A stretch of 64,000 nt of DNA from Odobenus rosmarus divergens (lineage: Eukaryota; Chordata; Mammalia; Carnivora; Odobenidae). The stretch covers positions 1,279,542 through 1,343,541 of the forward strand of contig NW_004451008.1 of assembly GCF_000321225.1 (NCBI RefSeq). The letters are read 5' to 3'. Position numbers and translations under genes: made by a program. The notes under the pieces were generated by a model, which worked only from the letters and a program-made list of their open reading frames with translations, did not search any database and had not been told where the DNA came from. Position 1 is the first letter of the stretch. Each line of letters begins with the position of its first letter. This document shows positions 21,641-32,280 of the stretch, piece after piece.

Positions 21641-22690
21641 ATGTCAATCAAATAAAACAATGAGTGTAGAAGTTTTTTAGAAACTGCAACCTACTCTCCA
21701 AAATGAATTATCCTTATTTTTTGTTCCCACATGACCTTATTTTCAGCTACTTGTGAATTAATTTCAAGAAAGTATTAGCTGGCAAAGGTTTAAGATGTGC
21801 TCTTCTATGAAGTATTCATCTGTATATTTATTTCTTAATAGTTTTGAACACCAGCTATGTGTTCTGTAGAATACAGAAAGGCTTTTGAAATTCAAAGAAA
21901 TATCTCTCTAGCAGAGAACTTTCAGGCATGGAATAGATTTGGGGTGAGTAGGGAAAGATATGGACTTCAAAGTGTAGGTCAGACACTGGCCTGCTGCATT
22001 CTATGGACACCTAGTCTATATCTTGCTCTCCTTCAGAAACAAAGAGCCAAAGCCCTCTCCCTGGGTGATGGGAAGCAGAGAATTCCTTGGAGAGCAAAAC
22101 AGGAGTAGAACTTCTTCCATCTGGGAAGGACTAAGGGAGGAGGGCCTCACTGCACTTATAGCTCTAGGTCCAGAGAAATTACTGGAGAACCTTCACTCCT
22201 TGTCATTTACATCATCTGAAATCAAAACATTTCTTCAAAGCCCATCTCCAATTCTACCTCTGCCAAGCAGCTTTCTCTCCTGATGCCCTATGGGTAATAT
22301 CCTTTTCCTTTACTTCGTTATCTCTATTGTAGTCTGCGTATGCCCCACTGCTTTCACAAAGACAGAAACCTAGTCAATTAGCAGGATTTGACCTGGGAAT
22401 GGCTTGTGGCAGCTGAATGTGGCTTAAGGCAGGAAAGCACAGCAAATGGCAAAGGTTGGGATGAAGGAAGTAGAACATGGAGCAGCACTTTGGGCTGCAT
22501 CAGGGTCTTAGAAATAATTTATCTCTGGCTGGGAATTTGAGGATCACACCTGTTTGGAGGCACTTTCCTTCTGTCCTGAGTCTCAGGTTCAGTAAGTGGC
22601 CAGGGCCCAGCCAGGCAGAACCCTCAATGACGTGTTCCTTGGATGCTCAATTCAGATCTGGATTTTCTTGGAACCAATTCTCCTTTTATT
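21641..22690. other. Mostly unique DNA; weak L2-like piece
   Basis: About 22190-22290 (CTTCAAAGCCCATCTCCAATTCTACCTCTGCCAAGCAGC...) is faintly L2-like. Nothing else recognised. Confidence 0.35.
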
Positions 22691-22893
22691 TTACTTTTAT
22701 TTTATTTTTTATAAAGATTTTATTTATTTATTTGAGAGAGAAAGAGGAAGAGTACAAGCAGAGAGAGGGGCAGAGGGACAAGCAGACTCCCCGCTGAGTG
22801 GGGAGCCTGACACGGGGCCCAATCCCAGGATTCCAAGATCATGACCTGAGCCAAAGTCAGACACTCAACTGACTGAGCATTCCAGGGACCTCC
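22691..22893 (-). mobile_element. SINEC: CAN-SINE, minus strand
   Basis: TAAAGATTTTATTTATTTATTTGAGAGAG tail complement to a diverged head (ACTGACTGAGCATTCCAGGGACC). Flanks ATTCTCCTTTTA and ACTCTCCTTTTA look like an imperfect duplication. Confidence 0.9.
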
Positions 22894-23264
22894 GACTCTC
22901 CTTTTAGATGACTAGTGCTTAAGCGATGACACAATTGAGAACATTGGCTTTACTTGACAATTCATTTGAATTACTGAATTTTTAAATAGGGATATCTACA
23001 GATCCTCAGAGTCTCAGAAGGCATTATAAATACAGTGGTTTGTGGTTGTGCTCTTTATTATTAAAGAATTAGCCCATGTATGATGCTTTTGATAGAGAAA
23101 AAATATTCAGATATATCCACTTTCACTTAATTATGCACATGATCTTTATCAACAGTAAAAGAGGAGCTGACAGATCTTTAAAATGCCTGAAAGAAATATT
23201 TTGAAATGAGTTGGTTTCTCTTATGGTAAAACAATAGTTTGCCTTCTGCTCCCGAATAATTATG
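22894..23264. other. AT-rich unique DNA, nothing recognised
   Basis: No gene or repeat family could be recognised. Confidence 0.35.
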
Positions 23265-23385
23265 TATGTGTGTCTCTCATCCAGAGCCTTTTTCCCTGAA
23301 GGGCAGGCACTATGTCATTTTTACCTGCATCTCCTCTATGGCTAGTACAGTGCCTGGTGCATGATGAGAACTCAGAATGTATATT
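23265..23385 (+). repeat. L2: L2 3' end, plus strand
   Basis: CCCTGAAGGGCAGGCACTATGTCATTTTTACCTGCATCTCC...AGTACAGTGCCTGGTGCATGATGAGAACTCA is the usual L2 3' terminus. Confidence 0.75.
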
Positions 23386-23399
23386 TGCGGTCTCGAAGT

Positions 23400-23560
23400 G
23401 TTATCACCAGCTGCTTTTACATATGTGATTCATTTACTCCTTGCAACAATTTTGCAAAACATTACCACCCTAGTTTCCACAGAGGAAGGGATTAAACCTG
23501 AGAGAGGATGATTTGCTCAAGATGGTACCATTAGTAAATGGCAAGATTAGGATTCAGTTC
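23400..23560 (-). repeat. MIR: MIR relic, minus strand
   Basis: TTTACTCCTTGCAACAATTTTGC...GAAGGGATTAAACCTGAGAGAGGATGATTTGCTCAAGATG...AAATGGCAAGATTAGGATTCAG is MIR antisense. Confidence 0.7.
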
Positions 23561-24289
23561 TGGCCTACTTTCTATGGAGTCCTTCTCTTTAGATAGAGAA
23601 ACAAGACACAAAAATGATCAAACACAGGAATTTAATCGCTATCCTGCTGTTGTGGATTTCACTCTTTTCTCTCCTTTTCACTCCATTGACTTATCATATT
23701 ATGCTCTTCAATTACAGCTGTCAGCTTCCTCCTACAATTGCTCTGTATTCTGGGCTGTAATTGCTCCTCACAGAACCTGAGCCCACATGCCTACAATTTC
23801 CCTATCAGCTAAGCAGCCCCCACTACTTCCAAGGGACCATGGCTAATGCAGCCCACAGAGGTATACGCACTTGTGATTACTGCCATTTTCTACTTTAGTT
23901 ATCCCAGGAGAAGCACTATTTTAGAGTGCCTTTTAAGTAATGTGTAGTGACAATATTCTGTTGTGAGTAGGTGGCCAAGAATCATTATCCCCCCTATTAT
24001 TATTTGAGAAATGGTACCTTCAAAGTAGGAGCTGATGTGTTCACTCGCAAGATTGAGGGAGACACAAAGGTGAGTCCTTCTGGTATTGAGGTTCATTCTG
24101 TGTCCTTAATGTTGAGGGCACAGGGCTCTTTCCTAGATAATAAATTAAACCTCCATTTAAGAAAGGTCAAAAGCTTTAGCTAATAAACTACTGGCTTGCA
24201 TTGTCCAAGAAAGATGTAGTTCAGGAAAAGAATTCCTCCAATTTCTTCTGTATAGATATCCCCAAAATGCATTTCAAAAAAACTCAAAC

Positions 24290-24430
24290 AGGTCATAGAA
24301 CCCGTGAATTAACAAGTCCTTGCACAGCTGAAAGAACTGGGGTCTAAAGAGCAAATAGCATTTGGTCAAGTCACTCAGCAAGTGGTAGATAAGAGCCAGA
24401 TTTTAAGACTTCTAGACAAGGGCCTTCTTC
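24290..24430 (-). repeat. MIR: MIR relic, minus strand
   Basis: CAAATAGCATTTGGTCAAGTCACTCAGCAAGTGGTAGATAAGAGCC resembles the antisense MIR core. Confidence 0.5.
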
Positions 24431-24603
24431 ACTTTGGTTAAGCTGATGGTTGAAAGGGAGGACTGGTGCCACAGTCTCCTGGGAGCTTCTGACAGGGGAA
24501 GCTATAGAAACACCAGGTCCCATGTATAGCAGCTCCTGCCATCAGTAACATCTTACTTCTAGGACACCCTAGTCCAGAACTCGGTCAAGAAATTCTGGCC
24601 AAG

Positions 24604-24803
24604 GGGCACCTGGGTGGCTCAGTCATTAAGCGTCTGCCTTCGGCTCAGGTCATGGTCCCAGGGTCCTGGGATCGAGCCCCACATTGGTCTCCCTGCTCGG
24701 CGGGAAACCTGCTTCTCCCTCCCCCACTCCCCCTGCTTGTGTTCACTCTCTCGCTGTGTCTTTCTCTGTCAAATAAATAAATAAAATCTTAAAAAAAAAA
24801 AAA
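24604..24803 (+). mobile_element. SINEC: CAN-SINE, plus strand
   Basis: Full head, CTCGGCGGGAAACCTGC body and (AAAT)n plus A-run tail are present. It is flanked by AAGAAATTCTGGCCAAG and AAGGAAACTCTGGCCAAG, a duplication with two mismatches. Confidence 0.95.
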
Positions 24804-24839
24804 AAGGAAACTCTGGCCAAGCAAGACAAACATTGCTGA

Positions 24840-25264
24840 AAAGATAAAAAATATAAGAATAACATAAACAAACAAATAAACAAATAAATAAAACACTAAA
24901 AGGGCTACTGAATGGACTTGAGATCCAGCCCCTTTTCCACATCAGGAATGAGAAAGGCTGGTCAAGAAGCTGGTTTTAGGGACCTGAGAAACTTCCTGGA
25001 GAGATGAAGAGATCAAGTATAAAGATATTCCCAACCAACTTGAAGCCCAGAGAACCTGGTCCCTGTCACAAAAGAAGGCACCCCCTTTCCTGGGCATTAA
25101 CTAAAAGTAGAGAACTGAGGAAAAGCTGAGACAGGGTTCTAAGGGGTCGCCATGAGGCAGGGACATTACAGAGTGAGCAGCTCCCTGAGCGACCTGCCTA
25201 GCATCTAGCAGAGACAAGGCCCAACTGACAAGCAGCAGCTAAACAACACCAATGGAACAGCAAC
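24840..25264. other. Unique DNA with a short (AAAC/AAAT)n run
   Basis: AAACAAACAAATAAACAAATAAATAAAAC lies at about 24865-24893. No gene is recognised. Confidence 0.4.
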
Positions 25265-25360
25265 ACGACTAAACTTTACTGAGCACTTATCATATGCCAG
25301 ACACTTCTAATTATTCTACATACATTATCTCATTTGATCCTCACAGCAGCTTTATAACAA
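25265..25360 (-). repeat. MIR: MIR relic, minus strand
   Basis: TTTACTGAGCACTTATCATATGCCAGACACTTCTAATTATTCTACATACATTATCTCATTTGATCCTCACAGCAGC is a clear antisense MIR end. Confidence 0.8.
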
Positions 25361-25495
25361 GAATTAGGAAATGTGGTGGGGCCACTTTCAAAAGCCCTGA
25401 GAAAGGACTATTATAAATTAAAAACATTTCATAAGAGTCAGGGCTATTTTAAGATCCCCACAACCTCTCTATATATGCATAAATATTGTTTTTTA

Positions 25496-25628
25496 GGGGT
25501 GCCTGGGTGGCTCAGTTGGTTGGGCATCTGCTTTTGGATCGGGCCATGATCTTGGGGTCCTGGGATTGGGCTCCGTGTCGGGCTCCCTGCTCAGCGGGGA
25601 GCCTACTTCTCCCTCTCCTGCTTACCTA
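25496..25628 (+). mobile_element. SINEC: CAN-SINE, plus strand, tail missing
   Basis: Head and body are present to CTTCTCCCTCTCCTGCTTAC, but the CT run and A-rich tail are absent. It directly abuts L1 ORF2-like sequence, so the end was probably lost by deletion. Confidence 0.88.
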
Positions 25629-25732
25629 AAGTAAGTGAAATAATAAATATTAGAAATAAGGGCAAAAATTAGTCAAATAGAGAATGCACACATAATGGAG
25701 AAAATCAATGAAAGCAAAAGCTAACTCTGTAA

Positions 25733-25935
25733 ACATTAGGTCCTGAGTTGCAAGCAGACATCTTCATCTAGAAGCCCGGAGATGAGAGCAGCTCATAAAG
25801 GAGGTCTGCCTAGTGGAACGTATACTGGCTGTAGAGGCCCGCAGCAATGACCTGCCACTCAGTGTGTCACCATCTTGATTGGCTTCTGTGACCAACATTT
25901 CAGTAAAACTAATAACTTCAATCTAACTTCACCAA
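25733..25935 (+). repeat. Unclassified repeat, copy A (empty site)
   Basis: GCAGACATCTTCATCTAGAAGCCC...GGAGGTCTGCCTAGTGGAACGTATACTGGCTGTAGAGGCCC...GTGTGTCACCATC is closely similar to 27950-28021 joined to 28493-28575. Copy B carries a transposon at the TA where copy A is uninterrupted. Family unknown. Ends approximate. Confidence 0.7.
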
Positions 25936-26793
25936 GAAAAACAAGGGAGAAGACCAAATGATCCATGTGAAGAAGGAAAGAGGGGACATTATTCCAAATT
26001 CTACAGTTATTTAAAGGATAATAAGAGTTATTATGAACAACTTTATTCCAAAAAATCCAATGTCTGATATGAAACAAAAGAAGGCTTTGAAAAAAAATGT
26101 CAAAACTGACTTGAGGAAATAGAAATTCTAAACAGTCCCAAATCTACTTTTAAAAAAAATTAGATTTCTTATTAAAAATATTCAACAAAGAAAAATCCCA
26201 GCCCAGATAGCTTCTCTGGTGAATTCTTTCAGACATCCAAGGAAGAAATAATAACAATCCTACACAATGTCTTTCAGAAAATAAAGAAAGCAATAATATA
26301 TTATTCTGCCACTAGACAACAAAATTAAAAGAACTACTAGCATCACTGTTTGGATCCTGCCTTCCTACAAAAGTCCTACAACATCTGCAAATCCAAGAGA
26401 AATGAAAACATGTTCTCATAAAAATGCTTGTATGCAAATCTTTCTAGAATCTTTATTTATACTAGATACAAACTGGTAACAATCTAGATATACACCAGTC
26501 AAAGAAGGGATAAGCAAATTGTGGTACATACATATAGTAAAATACTACTTAAATGAAAAGGAAAAATTGCAGAGAGATGTAACAACACAGATAAATGTAA
26601 AAAACATAACACTGAATAAAAAGAGCCAGACACAAAAGAGTGTAGATGTATGACATTCCATTCCTGGAAAAGTTTGGAATAGGTAAAACTGATCTATGAG
26701 CAGATCAGTGGTTACCTGACATCAGTTGTGGGGATAATTGCCTCCGAAGAAGGATGAAGGAACTGATTTGCTTGTGGAAATAGTCTATATCTT

Positions 26794-26999
26794 GGGCACC
26801 TGGGTGGCTCAGTCGGTTAAGCGTCTGCCTTCGGCTCCGGTCGTGATCCCAGGATCCTGGGATCAAGTCCTGCATCGGGCTCCCTGCTTGGCAGGGAGCC
26901 TGCTTCTCCTTCTCCCTCTGCAGCTCCCCCCTGCTTGTGTTCTCTCACTCTTTCTCTGTCAAATAAACAAGTAAAATCTTAAAAAAAAATTAAAAAAAA
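26794..26999 (+). mobile_element. SINEC: CAN-SINE, plus strand, within L1
   Basis: Full length. It is flanked by GAAATAGTCTATATCTT (26777-26793) and GAAATAGTCTCTATCTT (27000-27016), one mismatch. It lies in the L1 3'UTR. Confidence 0.96.
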
Positions 27000-27137
27000 G
27001 AAATAGTCTCTATCTTGATAGAGATGATGTTTCATGTGTATATACAATTGTCAAAAACTCATCAAACTATATAGTTAAAATGGCCACATTTCAGTACATG
27101 TAAATTATATCACAATAGAATTGGATTAAAAAAATAA

Positions 27138-27949
27138 GACAGAGAAATGGGTGGAAGTAAAGAAATTAGGGAGAATGGTATCTAAGTCGTCCCTAAAGTT
27201 TCAACTGAAGCAACTCGGTGGATGGTGGTTTCCCTCACTATTCTGGCAGGCCATGCTGGAACAGAACCAGGTTTGAGATGAGGGAAGAATACTGGTAAAG
27301 CAGGACTGAAATGCTAAATTAAAGGTGCCATGGCAGTGGTGCATGGTAAAACATTTCTCAGGAGGAAAGGAAATGGATGGGGATTTGTAGCATTTCCTGA
27401 TTTTCATGCTATAGGTGCTTCCATCATATCTGATTTCAAGCTACCAATGGTTTAACAAGCAGCTCCAAAAAATTCTGGAAACTTAGCAACAGGCTCTGGC
27501 GATCCAGAAGGAGCTTGCTCCAGCATACCACTGCCTGTGAATCATCACAACAAATATGTAGAGCAAGAAGCTGTATAAATGGAGGGGTTTGCTGGGGGAG
27601 GGGGAATGTAGTCATTAATGAATAGAGGATAATAAAATCCAGGTATGTGGATGCAATTAGGGAAAGAATATTGAGGGAAAGATGCCTAGAACTGTACCTT
27701 AGGCATATTGGTTTTGAAGCTCAACTAGAAGAGAATGAGCAAGTAGAAAAAAGTGAGAAGGAGCTGAGACTCAGGATGACAAACAGGGCAGCATGGTGTC
27801 AAAGGAGCTAAAGGACAGAGCCAAGAGGTGGTTAGCAGTGTCAAATTCACCTAAGTTACTTAAAACAAAGACTAACATCTTATGGTATGGAGTTGATGGT
27901 GACCTTTAAGAACACAATTTCAGTGGAGCTTGGAAATAGAATGGACTGC
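27138..27949. other. Unique DNA, nothing recognised
   Basis: No repeat family or gene was recognised in about 800 bp. Confidence 0.35.
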
Positions 27950-28575
27950 AGACAGATGCTTTCCTCTAGAAGCCCAGAGGTGGAATAGCTCATCAAGGAG
28001 GTCCGCTTAATGGAACATATACAGGTCTTTCTCAACCTGCAGTGGGATTACATCCTAACAAACTCATCATTTAGTTTAAAATATTGTAAGTTGAAAATGC
28101 ATTTAATATATCTAACTTAGCAAGCATCATAGCTTAGCCTTGTCTACCTTAAATGTGCTCAGAACACAGCTGGGCAGAATCATCTAACATAAAGAACATT
28201 TTATGATAAAATGGTGAATATCTCATGTAATTTATTGAATACAGTACTGAAAGACAGAATGTCTGTACGGGTACAGAATGGTTGTCAGCATATCAGCTGT
28301 TTACCATCGTGATCCCGTGGCTGACTGGAAGCCGTGGGTTCACTACCCCTGTCCAGTATTAGAAGAGGGTATCATGCACATCACTAGACTAGGAAAAGAT
28401 CAAAATTCAAAGTTTGAAGTAGAGTTTCTATTGAACGTGTACAGCTTTTGCACCATTGTAAAGTGGAACCGTTCTATGTCCAGGACTGTGTGTACTGGCT
28501 ACAGAAGCCCATAGCTATAAACTGCCGTGTTGGTGTGTCACCACCCTGATCGACTGCTATGGCCAACATTAACCA
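27950..28575 (+). repeat. Unclassified repeat, copy B, split by a DNA transposon
   Basis: 27950-28021 (CTAGAAGCCCAGAGGTGG...GGAGGTCCGCTTAATGGAACATATA) and 28493-28575 (TACTGGCTACAGAAGCCC...GTGTGTCACCACCCTGATCGACTG) form one unit matching copy A at 25733-25935. The interruption is the transposon at 28022-28492. Confidence 0.7.
28022..28492 (+). mobile_element. Tigger-like (mariner/pogo) non-autonomous DNA transposon
   Basis: About 471 bp starting CAGGTCTTTCTCAACC and ending AGGACTGTGTG, with TA on both sides (28020-28021 and 28493-28494). TA duplication is the mark of mariner/pogo transposons. The interior (CATCATAGCTTAGCCTTGTCTACCTTAAATGTGCTCAGAACAC; TCTCATGTAATTTATTGAATACAGTACTGAAAG) matches a common mammalian MITE of the Tigger group. 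It has no transposase. Inverted ends are diverged. Confidence 0.8.
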
Positions 28576-29261
28576 CCCTAACCAGAAACACAAGGTGTCC
28601 TGAAACTGAAGCTAACATACCCAGGCCTAAAGTTTTATAGTCAAGCATGTCCCTAGAATCCGGAAGATCTCTGCACCTACTCATGGAAGAACTCCACCAT
28701 GGACTTGATTTCTCTGCTCCAGTTCCCAACTATCTGCACCACCACCCTATCCTGAAGGAACCTTCCCTTCTCCTGCATGATCCATGAGCTCTAAGCCTGG
28801 CCCATGTAGTCCTTTTTAAAAGAGGCAGTTCTAAGTTCTCCACACTAGCTCTCATCAGTACCTAGCATTTCTAAACAGGGATTCAGTAAATACTTACTGG
28901 GTGAATTGATGAACCAGCCCTCTCTTCATCCATACTGACTTCCACATAGACAGGATCACCTGGGTCCTAAAATCGAAGGTCTATTCCTACACAAGTGCCA
29001 CTGCAGATTTGCCCTGCCAAACCACATTATCCTCCTCAGAACATCTCCCCAAAGCATGGATTCTTTTCCTTGCTAAGACCCTATTCCCAAAGCACTATGA
29101 TTACCCCAATACCTTGAAGAGCCACAGGTCACTGGAAAGGACCTAAGTTGTCCTAAATGAGATATTTGTACCCACTCATGGTGACTTGAAACTATAGGAG
29201 AAATATGACATTTATTCTTGGAGTTCTAGTTTTGCTCAAAGCTGCTTTAGTGGGAAAGATT

Positions 29262-29262
<1 letters not shown>
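28576..29262. other. Unique DNA, nothing recognised
   Basis: About 28850-28910 (CCTAGCATTTCTAAACAGGGATTCAGTAAATACTTACTGGGTGAATTGATGAA) is a possible L2/MIR end. No gene seen. Confidence 0.35.

Positions 29263-29293
<31 letters not shown>
29263..29293. repeat. (CA)n microsatellite, about 15 units
   Basis: Uninterrupted AC dinucleotide run. Confidence 0.97.
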
Positions 29294-29296
<3 letters not shown>

Positions 29297-29547
29297 GCTA
29301 AATAAGTATAAAAAATAAACACTATGATATACTATGAAATATAACAATAATAGATAAAGCATAAAGATAAAGCATGAGATTTCAAAGAAATTATATTCGT
29401 ACCATGTTCCTGTACTCTAAATTTTTAGGTCTCTTTCAACTCCTCCCTTCTACTCTACTCATATATCCACCCCTTTGTGGGGTATCCATATTCATTCTCC
29501 TTCACCATCAGGGAGACTTGGATGAATAAGTTTGACAGAATGCTGGC

Positions 29548-29596
29548 GGCATATGCTGACAGGTGCCAAGGGTGGCATATGCTGACAGGTGCCAAG
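29548..29596. repeat. Tandem duplication, 26-bp period
   Basis: GGCATATGCTGACAGGTGCC (plus AAG) occurs at 29548-29570 and again at 29574-29596, exact over 23 bp with a 3-bp spacer. Confidence 0.95.
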
Positions 29597-30100
29597 AACC
29601 AGGACACGACTTCCAGTGCCAGATGCTCTGGCTTTCCTGAGCACCACCTGTCCCTAAGGAACCTGGAGGACTGTTGCTGGGCTCTTCCCAGAGGAGGAAG
29701 TTGTCAACACTGTGGTTTCACACTTACATTTGCCATCCTTCATCCTTCATATCATCCTATCCATCTTCCACTTCTTCTGACTGCTCCCAGCCTACAAACA
29801 GCCCACAGTCCACTGCATACCCAAAAACCCAGACCTGGAAGCCAGAGAGGGAGCACAAGCACAGAGACAAGGAACTTCCAGGTTTTTGCTGACTCCAGTA
29901 CCAGCCTCACTCACTGCCTGAGTCACCAGGAGAGAATGGATATATGAGGAACCTTGACAGCGTGCTCATGCTTCTATGCAACTCAGATCTTAACAAGGGC
30001 TTCTCAGAGCAGTTGGTGGAACACCAGACTGATTTATATAGTCTTATATATATAGACTCTAGGCTATATATAGTTCTTTGGTTTTGTTTGTTGTTTGTTT

Positions 30101-30316
30101 TTTAAAATATTTTATTTATTTATTTGAGAGAGAGAGAGAGAGAGCACGCGCATGCATGCGCGAGAGAGCATGAGTTGGAGGGAGCAGCAGAGGGAGAGGG
30201 AGAAGCAGGCTCCCCACTGAGCAGAGAGCCCAACACGGGGCTCAATCCCAGGACCCTGAGATCATGACCTGAGCCAAAGGCAGATGCTTAACTGACTGAG
30301 CGACCCAGGCATGCCC
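30101..30316 (-). mobile_element. SINEC: CAN-SINE, minus strand
   Basis: Tail complement TATTTTATTTATTTATTTGAG, a (GA)n run, body and head complement GAGCGACCCAGGC are present. Flanks AGTTCTTTGGTTTTG and ACTTCTTTGTTTT look like a diverged duplication. The GA run carries a GC-rich palindrome at 30147-30162. Confidence 0.92.
30147..30162. repeat. 16-bp alternating purine-pyrimidine palindrome
   Basis: CGCGCATGCATGCGCG is a perfect palindrome with strict alternation, prone to cruciform or Z-DNA. It lies inside a SINE. Confidence 0.95.
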
Positions 30317-30621
30317 ATACTTCTTTGTTTTAAGCATCACATGTTACGTCTATGAAAAGATGTAAGTAATAGACCCAGGAATTGAACAGTGCAAAACCTC
30401 TGTAGCTATAGGTGCTGGTTCTGGCTCCAACTTTCTAAAACCCTTGCTAGCCAGACCAATACCCAGGTCTCTTACCAGGTGAAAGGAATTTGGACTGAAA
30501 GGACCATGAAAGTTTAGGAGAAAGGTCTTCCCTGCATTCTAGGAAGTTGACTCTGGTGGTCAAGTGGAGGGTAGGTGAGAGAGATTAGAAGTTGGAGGAA
30601 CAACTAGGATTTTATTATAAT

Positions 30622-30830
30622 GAGTCAGTGGTTCTCAGTGGGGGTAGTACTGCTTTTAATGCATGTTTTGAAATTTTGAGGGATCTCATAGCTTGCTACT
30701 GGTGTTCAGTGAACAAAAAGATAAGAATGATAGACATCTTGCATTGTACAGGACAGATACAAACAACCAAGAACTGTCCTGAATTCCACATAAAAATTGA
30801 ACATCCCTTTTTATAATAGTCAGAGCCTGA
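30622..30830 (+). mobile_element. hAT-Charlie MITE relic (MER20-like)
   Basis: TCAGTGGTTCTCAGTGGGGGTAGTACTGC at the start and CATCTTGCATTGTACAGGACAGATACAAACAACCAAGAACTGTCC in the interior follow this family's order. Confidence 0.65.
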
Positions 30831-30839
30831 CATTTAACT

Positions 30840-31754
30840 CTGTTGTATGTATATACACACTAATGATATTTGAATCCTAATCCAATACACCTATACTAGT
30901 ATGCATTTGTAATTATGGCACTCAAAGTATGCAAACATTTTACTACTTGATTATGTACTCTAGTTTACTGAAATATATTATCATTTTGTTATAAATTACC
31001 TTCCTTTACCTCTCCATGTATTAAATGCAGGACATTATGTTGCTGTTTGTGAAATGATATGTGTTGATAGATTATATTATGCATGATTTTCATTTCCAAA
31101 TACTAGACAGGGCGTAAAAATATTTTATTTTTTTATTTTTTAGAAAAAGAAGCTTTAGATCTAATGGTTTTGAAAATGACTGATTTAGGTGATAAATATT
31201 GAGAGCCTCAGCAGAGGACCGTGGAGTAGAAAAGGAAGTCACTGTGGATGTAGAATCCACAGAATTTGGAAAGTGATTAGATTCAGTGGGTTAAAATTAA
31301 GCTCTGTTTCAACTTGCCCTTCTGCAGGCTACATAAACCCGGAGCCATCATCTTTCTTGGCTTGCTTCACAAACCTTTCATTACCTTGGTTGGTATCTCC
31401 AGAAGTATTTCTTTGAGTTTCCACATGGTGTTCGGTAAAAGATTCTCACATGGAGCTTAACTGTATTGAAATGAGGAGCCAAGACTCCCAATCACAAACA
31501 AATATGCATGCACTAGTCCACAGATCTGACATCTACACGGATACACAGATATAACAGACATTATCAGTAGCTTGAAAATATCCCCTTACTTTCTATAGAT
31601 GCTGAGCAACTTGCACCTGCCAACACTTGCATTTCTTACCCAGCCTGCTTCGGTCACTGAAAGAAGATGGAAAGGCTGGAGTTAATGAATCTCCCCATCT
31701 GCCAAACAGGCCTCAACCAATAACTGACTGGGGTTGTTGTATAAATACCTTTCT
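30840..31754. other. Unique AT-rich DNA, nothing recognised
   Basis: No gene or family recognised. Poly-T/A stretches lie near 31120-31145. Confidence 0.35.
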
Positions 31755-32130
31755 CTTATAGTAGGTGGATATAGTCAAAGAGCGCAGGCCTGGGAGACAG
31801 ACCTGGGTTCCAAGCCCAACCTGTACCAACTCACCATCTGACTTTAGGCATGTTTCTCTCTCTCTCTCTCTCTCTGTCAGCTTCAATTTTCTTACCCTTA
31901 AAATAAAGGATTTTGACTGTATTAGCATTTTCCAGAATGTGTTCATTGGAAGAACGCTGAATTTGGGGAATGTTAATAGTTGTCATGGGGAAAAGATGAG
32001 AGAAGAAAGTAAGTTCCCTGTCTGTAAACTGTGGTCATCTCTTAACTACTTCTCAGGACTGTGATGAAGTAGAAGTGGAGGGCCTCTCCCAGTGCCTGAT
32101 ATCTAATAGGCTTGCAGTAAATGGTGACTG
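31755..32130 (+). repeat. MIR: MIR relic with internal (CT)n and a gap
   Basis: GAGCGCAGGCCTGGGAGACAGACCTGGGTTCCAAGCCCAACC...CTTCAATTTTCTTACCC is MIR sense, with a (CT)n run at 31856-31876. About 32040-32130 (GGACTGTGATGAAGTAG...CCAGTGCCTGATATCTAATAGG) looks like the rest of the element after about 110 bp of other sequence. Confidence 0.65.
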
Positions 32131-32179
32131 ATTTTTAAATCCAAAGAAGTTAGCTCATACTCCATGCTGAATACATCAT

Positions 32180-32280
32180 CATTAGGCAAGGGTTCTTAAC
32201 CTGAAGTCCATGCAATCTCTGAAATTGTAATAAAAGTTGGGTACCCTGTGCTCCTGTGCCTTTTTCTGGGGTAGATTTCC
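32180..32280 (+). mobile_element. Possible DNA transposon relic
   Basis: AGGGTTCTTAACCTGAAGTCCATGCAATCTCTGAAATTGTAATAAAAGTTGGGTACC...TTTTTCTGGGG resembles a mammalian hAT MITE. Weak. Confidence 0.35.

Larger units (their letters stand above)
25629..27137 (+). mobile_element. L1: Old L1 ORF2 and 3'UTR fragments, plus strand
   Basis: ORF2-like pieces occur at about 25629-25732 (AGTGAAATAATAAATATTAGAAATAAGGGC...) and about 25936-26090 (GAAAGAGGGGACATTATTCC). Another is at about 26160-26290 (CCCAGCCCAGATAGCTTCTCTGGTGAATTC). The 3' end runs from about 26430 to 27137, with GTGGTACATACATATAGTAAAATACTAC, GATCAGTGGTTACCTG and TGTAAATTATATCACAATAGAATTGG. It is interrupted by a repeat copy at 25733-25935 and by a SINE at 26794-26999. 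Several internal deletions are likely. Confidence 0.82.

Noticed and set aside
26794..26870. tRNA-Lys-like heads of the SINEs as tRNA genes
   Set aside because: They are SINE promoters fused to SINE bodies, with no intact cloverleaf or terminator.
29263..29293. Regular repeats as a possible CRISPR array
   Set aside because: Plain dinucleotide microsatellites and dispersed SINEs, with no spacers, and the DNA is mammalian.
29477..29947. 156-codon plus-strand open frame
   Set aside because: It spans a recent tandem duplication. No domain or splice context.
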